Notes under the pieces: generated by a model
Told to the model about the DNA's origin: nothing
Seen by the model: only the letters and a program-made list of their open reading frames with translations
The model's database searches: none
Shown here: piece by piece, positions 1 to 15,357 of the stretch
Layout of the letters: each line of letters opens with the position of its first letter
Position numbering within the stretch: the stretch's first letter is position 1
Made by a program: the position numbers and the translations under genes
From: Lingula anatina
Taxonomy: Eukaryota; Brachiopoda; Lingulata; Lingulida; Lingulidae
Direction of reading: 5' to 3'
Length of the DNA stretch: 64,000 bases
NCBI RefSeq assembly: GCF_001039355.2
Contig: NW_019775913.1
Span: 330,020 to 394,019, forward strand

Positions 1-100
1 TATGTGGGGGTCTATACAAATGCGCTTGCTCCAGCTGGTGGTACAATATTCGGAGGCGGTATCGCCTCTCTGATCCTCTAGTTTTACTTAATTTTTTCAG

Positions 101-3349
<3,249 letters not shown>

Positions 3350-5898
3350 AGTGGCTGTTGGAGCAGCGTTGGCGTTGTTTTAGGGCGACTACCTCAGTTC
3401 TCGTGCCAGCAACTATCTCAGGGCACATCTCCATGTAGGCAGACAGGAATTTGAGGCACATCTCCATGTTAGCAGACGGGACACATCTCCCAAGACAAAC
3501 TGTTTGCAGGGGGGGGGGAGAAAAAAGCTAAGGGATTCCTTTGCTTTGTTTTTCATGTATTAAACATGGAAACTTGCCTTCTGGTGACAAGTTAAATCAG
3601 TTCGTCCAAACCAGATGGAAATCTCGCCTGCAGAGTGGTATCATCTTGGCTACTGCACTGCCATCTACTGGTGCCTCAGAGAGTGTGGATGCATGGTGTA
3701 AAGTGCTGCATGGTAATGTTATTGAAGGCATCGAGAAGTTGTTTGCCAATAAAAGTATACATTTATTCCTCCTGCCCTGGGAGGGAGGGACATGTATAGA
3801 AAGGACGGAAGGTTAGAAGGAACTATTCCTCAGACAGGCAAGCCTCGTGTGGAAAAGAAATACATGGTTAGGGCCCCTTTGTGGAGGACTGCAGGTAGAA
3901 TCAGGGATTTTTATAACAAACAAAGGATTCATACTTCGCAATAAGCACTACTGACTGCCTACACCGAAAGGAACACATAAACACTACTTCAGTTCGAATC
4001 GGGCGGTAACGTAGGGAATTTAGAAAAAAAAGAGAGAATGGACTGCCAACGGCAAAGGGTTGAAGTTCCTGTGTGTAAGGCAACTTGAGTTGCTGCATAT
4101 GGGTTGACTTTATAATCAGTTGATTTTGTCCATGTAAATTCACAATCTGGTAGGTCACTTAGGGGAAAAAATCCAGCTGTGTGTTTTATGCTAATGGCCA
4201 GAGCTTCACTTTCTAAAAATAAAGAAAAAGGTGAGAAAAGCCACGGGTCGTTAGAACCAGACACCTTGGACATTGATCTCAGCTTAAAGTGACCACGGGT
4301 CAATAAAAAATGGCCGACTACTGTTCTGACCACGTAGGGTCGTTTAGAAATTATATATAATGAAATAAAAAAGTGTGTTTATAATGTAGAGGCATAGAGA
4401 AGGCATGGAACCTGATAGCAGGCACACATGCCAAGCTAAGTTGATGTGTACAACGTTATTTTAAATGCTAGAAAACCACTTCCAAGGAAAGTGTGTATGG
4501 TTGATCTGCTCTTTTTTATATTGAATCATGAGTATTGAATTTATTCTGTGGGTCTGAAGGGTGACCCAGATGAAGGGGGAGGGGGCGGGGGATATTTGTT
4601 GGTTACAGGGTGGGTACAAAGTTTGTGCTCATTCAGTGGTGTGAATTTTTTAATTCTTTAAATCTGAGATGGCTAAAATGGCATTTTCATGTATGGGAGA
4701 GAGTTCTTGGTGACAGCAGGGCTGTGCTATAGGTTAGATTTTTAATTTTTTGGCAGTTAAAAATGTTTTGAATTCACTTTAAAAGGAGAACAAGGTGAAG
4801 GTGAAAAAAAAGAGGATGAACATTTCGCTTGATTTTTGCCTGCACCACTGATTGGCATGCCCTTTGTGTTCACCCTGTATTTGGTTTGTGTTGAGATTGA
4901 AGTTTGCTTGTAAAATGTTAAAGTGTTACATATTATTGATATTTTTTGTACAGTTTCGTGTACATAGTGAAACCTTGTGTAGTAGCACAGTGCAAAATGC
5001 CGAGTCATGCCCTATGCCGCCGCCATAGTGTGTGGCACGGTGCTGACATCTGGTGGTTTTGGCACTGGTCAAGTTCCCCTCCATCATTTTGTGTTGTATA
5101 TAGATTATTACTCTCTGTCAAACTCCGTTTGTCAAAGTAGTGAGCTGTTTATATCAGTTAAAATGTGTCCACCTCCGTTGTTCGCCTATCACTCCCTCCA
5201 AGTTCACATGATTTGTAAGTGTAATACGTTTTATCATTGGACACTTAATAATTTGACTCTAGGTTGCAGTTAGGATTAATATGTATCAGCACGGTCGACC
5301 TTCACCTTGCAACAGGTGACCTTGGCACTTTTGACCTTGACCTTCATTCGGAAAAGATGTCGTTATAAGAAAGTGATTGGGATCCCGCCCCATAGATGTT
5401 TTGAATTTATGTTAGTTACGAAGTTAAGGTTTGATTCTGGATTTTAGAATGTAACCAAAAGTTTCAGCATTTTCCTTACCTTTTGATAGGCAAGTGTACA
5501 CATTGAAATGTTTTTCTTGGATATTTGATGGTGTCAAAAAGATAATAGTAAACCAAAGATAATCTTCACACACTGTTGTTGCACATGCCTCCGTTGACTA
5601 ACAAACACCGGTGTAGATGGCGCTAGTCATCAATATAACCTTTTTTTTTCATTTTTATTATTTATATATAATTAATTTCTTTGCACAGTCTTTTGGAAAT
5701 GTTAAAAAGGATAACAACCCATCCAACTTTTGTCATAATGACACCGTTATTTTTTTTTCTCTCTTTCACAAAATGTGTCTGGTGGTAAATTTTGCTCCTT
5801 AACCAGTTGTGTTGGCCGCACCTCCCCCCGTAGTGTCCGTGTACTATAGCCACACATATTAACGATGAATCAGTTATATTTGACATACTGGAAATAAA
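3350..5898 (+). other. TBL1 3' UTR / downstream region
   Basis: No convincing coding sequence. AATAAA signals occur at 3748-3753, 4302-4307 and 5893-5898, so the 3' UTR could be 0.4 to 2.5 kb; which one is used cannot be read from sequence. The region is unusually poor in microsatellites, which fits a transcribed UTR. Confidence 0.45.
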
Positions 5899-6155
5899 TT
5901 GCTATATTTTGATATGACCTTAAGACGGCTTGATGTGTTGTTCTTTGCTCTTCTGGGAATGTTTAAACATGCAACCACTGGCAACGCGCGATTGAACTTC
6001 AAAGTGAAAAAAAAAATAATACATGTAAAAAGTACATATAGCAAAAAGTAAAAATAGATTAAACGTAGTAATTAAGAAATATCCTGCAAATTGAAAAAAA
6101 TATGTTCTTTCCCCTGAAATACATAAAATCACAATCTGAAAACTCCTCAGAGGGC

Positions 6156-6332
6156 GCATTCAGAACACGTTGGTTTGCGGACTAACAGGTCCGCGGATCA
6201 AATATGGCGCCACCCGCGATTTAATTGCCTGCCCCCGCTGGGACGGCGCACGTGGGAGGCAGGAATCCATCGTCAAATTTGACATTTGGTCCGCGGACTA
6301 GTTACTCCGCGAATCAAATTTGTTGTGAATGC
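6156..6332. mobile_element. Hairpin MITE-like element (GCATTCAGAACA ends)
   Basis: Left end GCATTCAGAACA and right end TGTTGTGAATGC are inverted repeats. The symmetry continues inward for about 48 bp (TTTGCGGACT..GGTCCGCGGA against GGTCCGCGGACT..TCCGCGAATC). No coding capacity. No clear target-site duplication. Confidence 0.65.
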
Positions 6333-6402
6333 TCTCTATTAAAATCTACGTAACCCCTAAAAAAGAAAGAAACATGTTCAGACTGGCCAGAAATGAATAA
6401 CA

Positions 6403-6407
<5 letters not shown>

Positions 6408-6453
<46 letters not shown>
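6408..6453. repeat. Poly(A) tract
   Basis: 46 A residues; could be a retroposon tail or a microsatellite. No recognisable retroposon body precedes it. Confidence 0.9.
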
Positions 6454-6454
<1 letters not shown>

Positions 6455-7646
6455 AGAATCTAAGTGCAGGGGTTGATCAAGTAATGATGCGTGAATAGGA
6501 GAACAACTGCTTTTTTGCCAAAGATAAATCCATTTTAGCGGGTAAATGCCGTATAGGGTGCCTTTCCATTTTGAGAATGTGTACGTTATTTTCTACATCA
6601 TTCACAGCACTCGAATACAAGGCCCACCTGAGTGCGTGAACTTCTTCCACCATAAACACGACAAGTTTGTCATTAAATCTTTAATTATATAAACTTAGCC
6701 CTTTTACGAAATTAGCAGTTTTTAAATACGACCCAAGTCGTAGTTGGCTGCGGTTAAATCATGCTTTTTTTTTTGCAACTTTTGAATTTAATTATAAAGG
6801 CATCTGTTGCCGCAAACAGCCTGTGTACTGACGTAACGAGACAGAGGCGTCCACATCAGTTTGACTTGTTAAACATGGATGTATGAAGACAAACTGACCA
6901 CAGACTTGATGTAAACCTGCGCTGGCCACTTTTATCGATATCTTGTATCGGTATAACTGTATTTATGTTTAAAATTTAAAATATATACACAAAGTGAGGT
7001 TCCTAACTCCCCCCACCCCACCCCCACCTTAAAAATCAACATAAATACACAAGTGCAGGATTTCTTACAAAATTAAATCGTTTGAATCATCGAGGAGCTG
7101 ATAATGAGCAAACTATTTCAAGCATGATTCTGACAATTGGTCAGCGCTTCTGTCTATTTTGAATGACATCCCCCCTCCCTTTTCTTTGAAACATTCATAA
7201 AAAAATCATTGGTGTGGCGCTCCGTTCCACAATTGCACCTGAAAAACTCTTAAACCATAATAGTGGCAATCAAATGATATTAAAAAAACTTCTTACGAGA
7301 CGTCAGGTGAACTGGCCATTTTACTTCACAATTAATGCAAATTTCTAAAAAAAATTATCTTAAACGCATATGCCGCAGACTGCAGGCTGCTAACGGCTGT
7401 CAACTGTGGCGAAGAATCACCTTTATCACCCTGTGGATCGGCGTTCCAACAGATTTATACCTGCGTAAAACCAATGTATCATTTATAGATAAAAGTCCCT
7501 GCTGAAATTCGCAAGTGCGGGCAAGTGCGCATGCAGATGTAGGAGGAATAAAAAAACTACCAGGCACAACTGTTGTTCGATTATAACGTCACCGCCATCT
7601 GTGACCAATGTCACACGCATATGGCAACTCCCTGAGAAAGACGCCA

Positions 7647-7652
7647 TATAAA
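7647..7652 (+). promoter_or_regulatory. TATA box of secreted CBM14-like gene
   Basis: TATAAA in CCATATAAACGG, with initiator-like TCAGTCA at 7667 and TCAGC at 7678 downstream. The coding ATG is at 7743. An in-frame ATG at 7608 lies upstream of this TATA box, so it is probably not transcribed. Confidence 0.6.
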
Positions 7653-7742
7653 CGGCGCGTATTTTCTCAGTCACTTCTCAGCGACAAACACACGGGTAAG
7701 GAACATCTCTGTCTCTACTACTACTGTCTCTACTACTTCAGA

Positions 7743-8445
7743 ATGGTTTTCTCTACAGACTATATACCACTGCGTTGTAGGGTAATTGTAATACTGCTGC
7801 TAGCCCTTGTGTCACAGACCTTGTCACAGTATAGTTCGGGATACCAAGTCCAGACTGTTTCAGCTGGCCGAGATAACGGTTACAACCACAACCGCGGATA
7901 TCCCGATCCGCAATATTTCGGGCCACACGAGGAAAGAGGGAGTTACGGCGGCGGCAGAAGTCAGTATATACCGTACGAGAGCTACAGCGCGCCAACCCAA
8001 CGTTATGGAAGCCGCTACGAATACCAATCACCATATTCCAGTCTGTATCACAAACTGTTCCAAGACTACGCCCACGTCAAGGTACCCACAGTGGATCCAC
8101 ATAGCGGAGAGCACGCACAAGACGGTGCCCACGATCGCGCTGGGCAATCGCAGTATAGTGGTGGCAGCGGTGGGGTAGGGCAGTATCACGAGGTCGCCTA
8201 TGGTAGTAGCTATGGTGACAATAGTGGTAGCTATGGTGATACCAGTAGTAGCTATGGTGATACCAGTGGTAGCTATGGTGATACCAGTGGTAGCTATGGT
8301 GACACCAGTGGTAGCTATGGTGACAAAGGAAGATATCACGCCGACCAACACAGAGGAGAGAGACCCACCACTCACTGTCATCTGTACAGAGATGACAAGG
8401 AGCAATATGAGAAATGCCTGGGATGTACTGGTTCCGACAGGTTCT
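7743..8445 (+). CDS. Secreted CBM14-like protein, exon 1
   Basis: 703 bp from ATG to T|gtaagt. Carries the signal peptide, the low-complexity region and the SYGDTSG repeats. Confidence 0.85.
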
Positions 8446-9232
8446 GTAAGTAAAGAATCATTCATTCTTCGACATCATCATTATCTTCAGAATGTTTTCT
8501 GCTCTACAGAAGAAAACTTTCATGTGATGAATATTCCGCTTTCTACATTCTTAGGGTATGTAAAAAACAAAACAGGCAGCACCATGTCAATGTTTACCTT
8601 TAGTTTTGTTTCATGTTGTAATAAAATCAAAATCATACAATGAAAAAAACAGATAAATAAAAAGTGTGATACACGATTAACTACTAAGTGCGCACACACA
8701 TATGAACACACAATGCACGCTTAACTTTTACCAAAGAAAGAACTAATATTTTATATGTGTTCAACTTTAGTTTGGATTTCATATATAGTATTTACCCAAA
8801 ATTGACAACCAATCGACATAAAGAACACATTTTTGGGCACATTTCACTTGGTCGAGGCTCTTTGACGAAGATCAGAAGCGTCTTGCTTCGACTCTTCATC
8901 AAAATCCATTGGTAAAAACACGTTTAATCTCTTAAGAAACTATATACATTTTTTATCATCATTACACAATAGGTAATGAAAAACTTATTTCAACTAAACC
9001 TGACCATGTTAATGTCATCTTCTTTACAGTCGTATGCCCCGTAGCGGGAGTCTACAAGCCGGAGAGGGCATATGGCCCGAAAGAAGAAGTACACGAAGCC
9101 CCACGCCGCCATTTTGCCCATACAGACCCTCAGTGTTACTGGCAGTGTGACGAGTTCGGGCGCGCGTTTGGTCAGCCTTGCCCAAAAGGACTAACATTCA
9201 ACACACATGCGCAAGTCTGCATCCGGCTTTAA
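7743..9232 (+). CDS. Secreted Gly/Ser/Tyr-rich protein with C-terminal chitin-binding type-2-like domain (two exons)
   Basis: Exons 7743-8445 and 9030-9232 (donor T|gtaagt, acceptor tctttacag) join in frame to a 301-residue protein ending in TAA. Residues 1-29 are a signal peptide (hydrophobic VIVILLLALVSQTLS, likely cut before QYSSG). Next is a Tyr/Gly/Ser/His-rich low-complexity region, then about five tandem SYGDTSG heptads (residues ~155-195). The C-terminus has cysteines spaced as CYWQC, GQPCPKGLTFN, HAQVC, the pattern of CBM14/peritrophin-A domains, preceded by HCHLYRDDKEQYEKCLGC. The start at 7743 is chosen because it gives the signal peptide and lies about 95 bp after the TATA box. 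It is likely extracellular, perhaps cuticle, mucus or shell matrix; binding to chitin is inferred. Reading through the donor would give an early stop (FCK*), so splicing adds most of the cysteine domain. Confidence 0.85.
8208..8325 (+). repeat. 21-bp coding minisatellite (SYGDTSG)
   Basis: Tandem units of AGCTATGGTGATACCAGTGG plus T, about five copies with few substitutions. Each encodes SYGD(T/N)S(G/S). The frame is kept because the unit is a multiple of three. Confidence 0.9.
9030..9232 (+). CDS. Secreted CBM14-like protein, exon 2
   Basis: 203 bp encoding VCPVAGVYKPERAYG to HAQVCIRL and TAA. Contains five of the cysteines of the chitin-binding-like module. Confidence 0.85.
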
Positions 9233-9601
9233 ACTGAGTTTGAACTACACGTGCACGGATTTCCAGTTGGCACCCAGAAGCCTCAAAGACTGGCGTTGTT
9301 TAAGACTGATGAATGTTTTATATGGAATGTGTTACTCTTGTGTTTTGGATCTAATGTGAAATCAAAGACATTACGTTATTGTAATTAGGTTATTAACAAA
9401 CAAATACGAGTTTTACATGGTAGGCCCAGGAGCCTTTAGAAACGTATAAAAGAAAAAAAAAAAGGAGTAAAAGGTTGTCACTTAGAACATTAAACTGACC
9501 ACGACAACACCTTAATATATCTGTATATTTCCCTTTCATTTTAATTCAGATTATGGTGTAGATAATTAGTGATTTTGGTTGGCTTTGTAAAGCTGTAGAG
9601 T

Positions 9602-9607
9602 AATAAA
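9602..9607 (+). terminator. Poly(A) signal of secreted CBM14-like gene
   Basis: AATAAA 370 bp after the stop; the first such hexamer downstream. Confidence 0.55.
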
Positions 9608-10453
9608 TAATCCTGACCAGAATCTCTCTCGTTCGCTTCTAATTAGTTAATTAATCACTACAAATGTGCAGGAATGTTCTGAGTTATTATGAGGCCTTCA
9701 AGGCACGACTAGGCCGTTGTAGAAAGTGTTTTGACACACGGAACTGTCTATTCCTATTCATGAATATCAATTTAGCAAACAGAACTCACTGCAGCTAAGA
9801 AAACATTTTGAATATCTAGATACGCAAAACGTGTGGGGGGGGAGAGGGGGGTTAAAACATTTTGGCCTTACATCGATCGCTGGGCAAAAACAAACAAACA
9901 AACAAAGGACGAGAACCATATTAATTGGGTATATAGTGCACAAGAATGAGCTTTTGCTTTTGTCTAATTTTGCTTGTGCGAGCGCACGTGTGTGTTTCGT
10001 TTTCCGAATAACCATATGACTTATTTTTATATGATACCATTGCACATTAAGACACAAATCAGTGTACTATCATGACAAACCCTCTCGTTTTTGTACGGTT
10101 TCATAGGACTATTTCTTTTAAAAAATTCCCTAGGTTAAAAGTGCTCTAGCTTTGGTTTCGAGGGAAAGAACGACTTACAGGTACACGTAGGCCTAATTAC
10201 AGGAAATCTATGTACAACACTACTGCAGCAGATCAGTCTAAATTAATGGCTAATTAATCACCAATCTTAAACGCCCTCATTAATTTCTCCTTGCCACTCT
10301 CGCCCCCGCCGGTTCTACCCCCGTGTACCTGAGCGGGTTTGTTTTTGGCACGCGACTGTTGTATAGACCTTGTTGTTGGCCGTAACGGGTTACCCCATTG
10401 AACAGAGTAGGCAGAATGTGCGTATTCTTTATACGCAGTGAAACTATAGTGTT

Positions 10454-10614
10454 CAGGCCCGTAGCCAGCAATTTCCTAAGGAGGATTCTTTTTCTGAAAA
10501 AAAAAAGGACCTTTTACGACAAAACCTTGAGGATTCAGATTATTTTTCTCAGAGGGGACCTTTTCTGGAAAAAAGGGGGGGGGGATCTTTCGAACCCCCC
10601 TGGCTACGGGACTG
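10454..10614. mobile_element. CCCGTAGCCAG hairpin element, copy 1
   Basis: Terminal inverted repeats CAGGCCCGTAGCCAG and CTGGCTACGGGACTG (one mismatch over 15 bp). The interior has A-rich and G-rich runs and two motifs GGACCTTTT. A relative lies at 42088-42312. Non-autonomous; superfamily unknown. Confidence 0.7.
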
Positions 10615-10731
10615 GGGTTAATGTTACACAGAAAAGACAGTAAAGATACAGGTAGGAAGTCAATAGATCTGGCACTGAGAGACTCCTCAAAACAAGTTCT
10701 CTATAACATTAACAATATAATTTATGTTTAA

Positions 10732-10944
10732 GACCCCATTCCCAGAGATAAGATCGATCCAAACTAGATCGATCTAACTCCCTGGGGGTTCACGCTAAAT
10801 AGCTGTCAGCCGAGCGGGCACGAAAGTTAATTACTCCCTTACAGCTTGTAGTAGGCGGGATGGACATTAAGCCGGATTATCTGACAGTAATCTAGTGAGA
10901 CCCCCCACGGGGATAGATCGATCTAAATGTCTGGGAATACGCCC
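10732..10944. mobile_element. GATCGATC-rich MITE, copy 1
   Basis: 213 bp. Ends GACCCCATTCCCAGA and TCTGGGAATACGCCC are inverted repeats, flanked on both sides by TAA. The interior has AGATCGATC near each end and the block AGCTGTCAGCCGAGCGGGCA. Closely matches 34391-34605 throughout. A TAA/TTA duplication is typical of PIF/Harbinger-type MITEs (inference). Confidence 0.8.
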
Positions 10945-13863
10945 TAAGACAAGTGGCGTAGAAAATTGGTCAGATTTGGCAATGGAAATCTCTTAAATTA
11001 ATTTCTTATGAAATATGAAAATAACTATTTTACACGTATCAATATAGAACTTTACCTTTTCTGATCTTTTTGATGGCTAATTGTTAGAGTGACTGGAAAA
11101 CTGCTTCACTATAAATGACCAATTCAACTATTTACCTAAAATCTAAATTAATAAATATCTGACGAAATAAATGAATTAACAGATAAATATGAATATACAT
11201 AACAATAAAAAATAATGCTGGACAGAAACACTTAAATCCGAAACAGAAATCAATAAAAAATATCAATCTTGTACTTCGATTGTATAGCGCATTATCCACA
11301 TCAAAGATTGCACGTTTGTGTAAGACAGTACCCATCCGAAGCAGAGGGCTCTTCCACAACATCTCAGAGCGCGCGATATCCACGGAACCAACAGGTGAAC
11401 GTTGGCCGGTCGATCAAACTACTCCTGGTTGTATAAACTTATCTGTCACCACAAGGTAAGTTCCAGTTGTTGTTGTAATTTACATTTACGTTTGATTGGT
11501 GTAACACAATTAATGTTATACGTTTATTCAAAGGAGAAAAAAAACCTTCATCAATGAATCTGCTGTTCGAGAGTTTTACGTTACCTAAAACGGTAGTCTT
11601 TCTTTTTTTTCGGGGAGCAACGGCGTATAACGTACGGTTTATATTAGTAACTTGTTGGTTTTGTATTGAATATTAATTTTATTTAGGGATTTTGTTGGTA
11701 ACTAATTTGTTATATACATTAGTAACTAGTTAGTTTGCAATATGTTTAAAATATGCAGTTGGGTTGAAGTAGGTAAGAAGAGTTGTTGGGTAAATGTTGT
11801 TATATTGCTGGTGCGTTGATATCGTGTTTCTTATGTGTTGATGGCTTGTTGGAAAATCCCCTCAAAGGAATCTAAGAAGAAAGATACAACAGTTAGTGCT
11901 ACATGTGCGTGTGCAAGCAGCACGAAATAGAGGGGTAATAATTGCCGCATCGCGCATGATGAGTAATGCATTGGCTTACAGGCATCGTGCATAGTTTTAC
12001 AGATGCTAACCACAGTAGACTAGTGAATACTATAAAGGAATCTACACAGTCTCTTATTTGTGACCTCTGTTGTAATCATATTCTTTTCTGTTCTTGGTTT
12101 ATTTTTATCTATATCTTGTGACTTTAAAAAGATGTTCAAAGTCAGAAGGCTGGGGACTTGTTTTTATATACGGACTTCTGCAATCCAAGTCAGAAAGCGG
12201 ATAATTTGATTTTACGTGCAGACATCCATAATCATTACTTCAATTTTCATGAGACCTGTTTCTGCCACCGATTTTTCGACCGACTTTGAATAGATTTACA
12301 AGTACACATATTTCGATGTACAGGGGATTTGCTGGACAAAATATTTCATATACTTCTGAGATAAGATATACTAAACCTACGAGTCATACAGGTGCAAAAC
12401 CCTTATTTCACACCTGTCCTGAATCTGAGCTCGGCGAAACCTTCTACTGTTTTCTTTGCTGAGATAATGGCGCTGGCTTAATGAAAATGGACGCGTAAAG
12501 CAGGTGCCAGCGCCGCGAAAAAAACTATTTTGGTTCATTAGATTATTTGTTTCACGCATCGTCCTGTTATTGTACTTCAAGTGTTGAAGATGTATGGCGC
12601 TGAGTTCTTAAGGTGATTGTTTCACATTCACATGTTTGTTTACACAGCTTGGGTCGTTTTTTAGTGACTATTCTTGTTTTGCAGGCCTTTTTTTTCGTAG
12701 GTGCTTCGTCAGTTATGATTTGGTTAATTCGCCTATCTCTCCTTTTCTCCGAAGGCTTTCCAAGTCACAAAAGAGATTAAACACCGCACTTGCCAGAACT
12801 TACCTTTCTGTTACATCAGACAGCCGGATAGAACGTCTCTCCTTTGCGTAATATGATTACGTTTCTAGCAAAACACGTTAATTCGGGGCAGAAATTGCAG
12901 ATTTATCCGTGGGCGTGACGCCGATGGTTTTTCCTTCCCCGTTGCCAAAACGCTCTCTTTTAAAGTAATGCTGACTTCTGTTTGCTATGAATGCTTTTGA
13001 TTCTTCCACCTTTTTTGATTTTTTTTAAATCCACAGTGCGATATTTTTTAAATAAAGGGAGCACAGACTTACTAACACCAACTTGATGTGCACGTCACTA
13101 GTTCATTTGTTGAACGCATAAGGCCAATCTATACCCAAACGTGTAGGGGAAAGATTTTTTTAATACATTGAACCTTAATATCCCCTTATTCATCTTTTTT
13201 TTAATAGTGTAAAGTACTTGAAAAATGTATTATTCAATTTTAGTCACTAATTTTCCATCACCGTTTTTCACATTTTTCGCTTTGTATTTCGTTTGGTCAT
13301 GTCATGAAGAAGATGATGATACAGACAAAACGGTGGCATTCTTGTGCCACTCTGCGTTATTGAAAGAAGCTGCAATATCGTGCAATCCATTAACGGTTAT
13401 TTCTTTAAGCGCAACTCTTTAACGGAATGCACTTGATTCTGATTAGGCTCGACTTAACCTGGGAGCGTATTCTACGGAGAACACCTTGTTTTGGGGATGC
13501 ATTCCTTCAACCAATAATTCCAGAAGCGAACAAGTGTGATTTTTTTCGTGATTTACCAAAAATCGTATCTTGATCGTGAGATGCAAGTGATGTCCATTAC
13601 CATACGTTATGATTGATACGCGTGTCATATTGTCACCAACTGAACATTTAATAGAGAGAGAAGTGTTCAACTCAGCAGTGCCTCTTCACCCCCGCCCAAT
13701 ACCAGCACCCTCTCCCAAACTTTCGAACAACTGCTCTATCAATAATCAGGTATCTGTTAATCTGTGCTTATAAATGGTTACAAATAAGCAAAAACGGTCG
13801 TCTGATGATGTGTTTAAGATCGGAACCGGTTTAGGTGTATGTATGCACATTACATATATGCGC

Positions 13864-13865
<2 letters not shown>

Positions 13866-13895
<30 letters not shown>
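13866..13895. repeat. (GA)n microsatellite
   Basis: Pure GA run. Confidence 0.95.
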
Positions 13896-13898
<3 letters not shown>

Positions 13899-14368
13899 GC
13901 GAACACCGTTGTGTACCCTTATGCACTCAATCTCAGCTGAGTCTAATTTGGCGATATTTTCCCGAGGCATATTTTTCCACCTGCCGCCAAGAACAACTTG
14001 TGCTGCAACTGGCAATAGGAAGGTATTTAACGCTTTTGGTAGGAGTCTAGGAAGGTAGAAGCTGAACGACGCGCCCTCTCATGGTAAACTATGTATAGCC
14101 CTTTTGTAGGGGCCCTTTAGTCGCGTCCTTTCCCTCTCCCTTTGTCAATCTCTCTCTCTCTCTTCTGAATACCGTAGCCAAAATAAAGTTTTCACAATGG
14201 TTAGAACAAAGTTCATTTGAGATGAAGTAAACATAACTAATGTTTTACATATTGAAAAAGAAAACTTAAGCTGTTGACGGTTTAATCTTTTCCCTGCTCT
14301 CCTACTTGTATGAGGACAACAGTTAAAGGAACTAGTGAAATTAGAGAACAAATTGAAAAGAAAATAAT

Positions 14369-14456
14369 TCTCGCGAGCCGGATTTGAACCAGCGACCTAA
14401 GGATGTCTTTTATCGTCCACTACAGTCCTCCGCTCTACCAACTGAGCTATCGCGAG
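14369..14456 (-). tRNA. tRNA-Tyr (GTA), intron-containing, copy 1
   Basis: 88 nt. Acceptor stem CTCGCGA/TCGCGAG, discriminator A, D-arm box A TAGCTCAGTTGG, T-arm GCTGG-TTCAAAT-CCGGC, anticodon GTA in loop CTGTAGA. A 15-nt intron (TGGACGATAAAAGAC, 14405-14419) sits in the canonical place after base 37. A T-run follows the 3' end (ATTATTTTC). Decodes UAY; mature part identical to all other intact copies. Confidence 0.96.
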
Positions 14457-14705
14457 CTACGATTATCTCACCTGTCTGCACAGGTACGCTTTCTGAAGAC
14501 CGTCTACAATTTATTCCATATTCATGAAGTGTTATTGCGGTCTTGCATGCACTGTTATCATTGATTGTTGTCACTCTAGTTGTCGCTGTTAAACATGTCC
14601 TACAAGACCAGTGTACAAGGTGGAAGACAGACTTATGTCCTCCCTGAACATCATGTCTTATATTTTTGTAGCTCATGTCTTATGTTTTTTGTTGCAGCAT
14701 AAGCT

Positions 14706-14833
14706 TACCCTCTACCAGGGCCACAGGTTGATTTTCACTAGATATTCTCAGATTCTTTGGTTAATTCATGGCACGTTTTTCCACGAGTTGGAGAAAAGTG
14801 CACATAATTTATTTGTGGCCCTGGTTGAGGGTA
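14706..14833. mobile_element. TACCCTCTACCAGGGCC hairpin element, copy 1
   Basis: 128 bp with inverted ends TACCCTCTACCAGGGCCACA and GTGGCCCTGGTTGAGGGTA (one mismatch). Outside these, AGCTT is present on both sides, suggesting a 5-bp target duplication if the element begins at ACCCTC. It lies between tRNA-Tyr copies 1 and 2. Confidence 0.7.
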
Positions 14834-15272
14834 GCTTGTACACAAGTCTAGGAAATTGCTTTTATGAACAGGGAAAACTGAAATGAACGGCTTTTATCAA
14901 AGTGCTTTCACCTCCTCGCTTTTGCTCAGACAAAAACCCGAGGGCAAATAATATAAAACAATACCAAACGCATTTCTTCTCTATTTTATTGTGACTTTGT
15001 ATTGCTTAAAAAGTACTTCACAAAGTTAAAGCATACAATGTTTGTGCATGCTTTTCATTACGTTTATCAGTCTCAGAGTCTATCAAACATATTATAGTAT
15101 TACATCTATATACGATTCCCATAATGGGATAAAATATAAAGTGTACCGATGTATGTTATTCAACTGTACATTAGCCAGAGAAGACAGAAGTAAGGGGCAT
15201 GCAGATTTTCTAACTCAACCTGTCTTCTTACCTATCAAAATCAATCAGTTAAGTTAAACGCAAGACAAATAT

Positions 15273-15357
15273 TACCCTCTATCACGGCTGCAAATTAATC
15301 ATGAATTAATCAGAGATATATCTGCGAAAAATTAATCTATGGCCCTGGTAGAGGGTA
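15273..15357. mobile_element. TACCCTCTACCAGGGCC hairpin element, copy 2
   Basis: 85 bp, ends TACCCTCTATCACGGC and ATGGCCCTGGTAGAGGGTA; shorter relative of the 14706 copy with an AT-rich interior. No clear target duplication. Confidence 0.6.

Larger units (their letters stand above)
5899..7640. other. Intergenic spacer between TBL1 and the secreted-protein gene
   Basis: Apart from the hairpin element and the poly(A) tract listed separately I see no gene, RNA or repeated structure. Confidence 0.6.
9630..14368. other. Repeat-bearing intergenic spacer
   Basis: No gene supported. Contains two hairpin elements (10454-10614, 10732-10944) and a GA microsatellite (13866-13895), listed separately. 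Open frames up to about 95 codons lack conserved motifs and splice context. Confidence 0.55.

Noticed and set aside
3541-4333. Open frames of 85-114 codons just after TBL1 on both strands
   Set aside because: They lie in the probable 3' UTR and show no conserved motif.
7608-7742. In-frame upstream ATG extending the secreted protein by 45 residues
   Set aside because: It lies before the TATA box at 7647 and would bury the signal peptide internally; the ATG at 7743 fits better.
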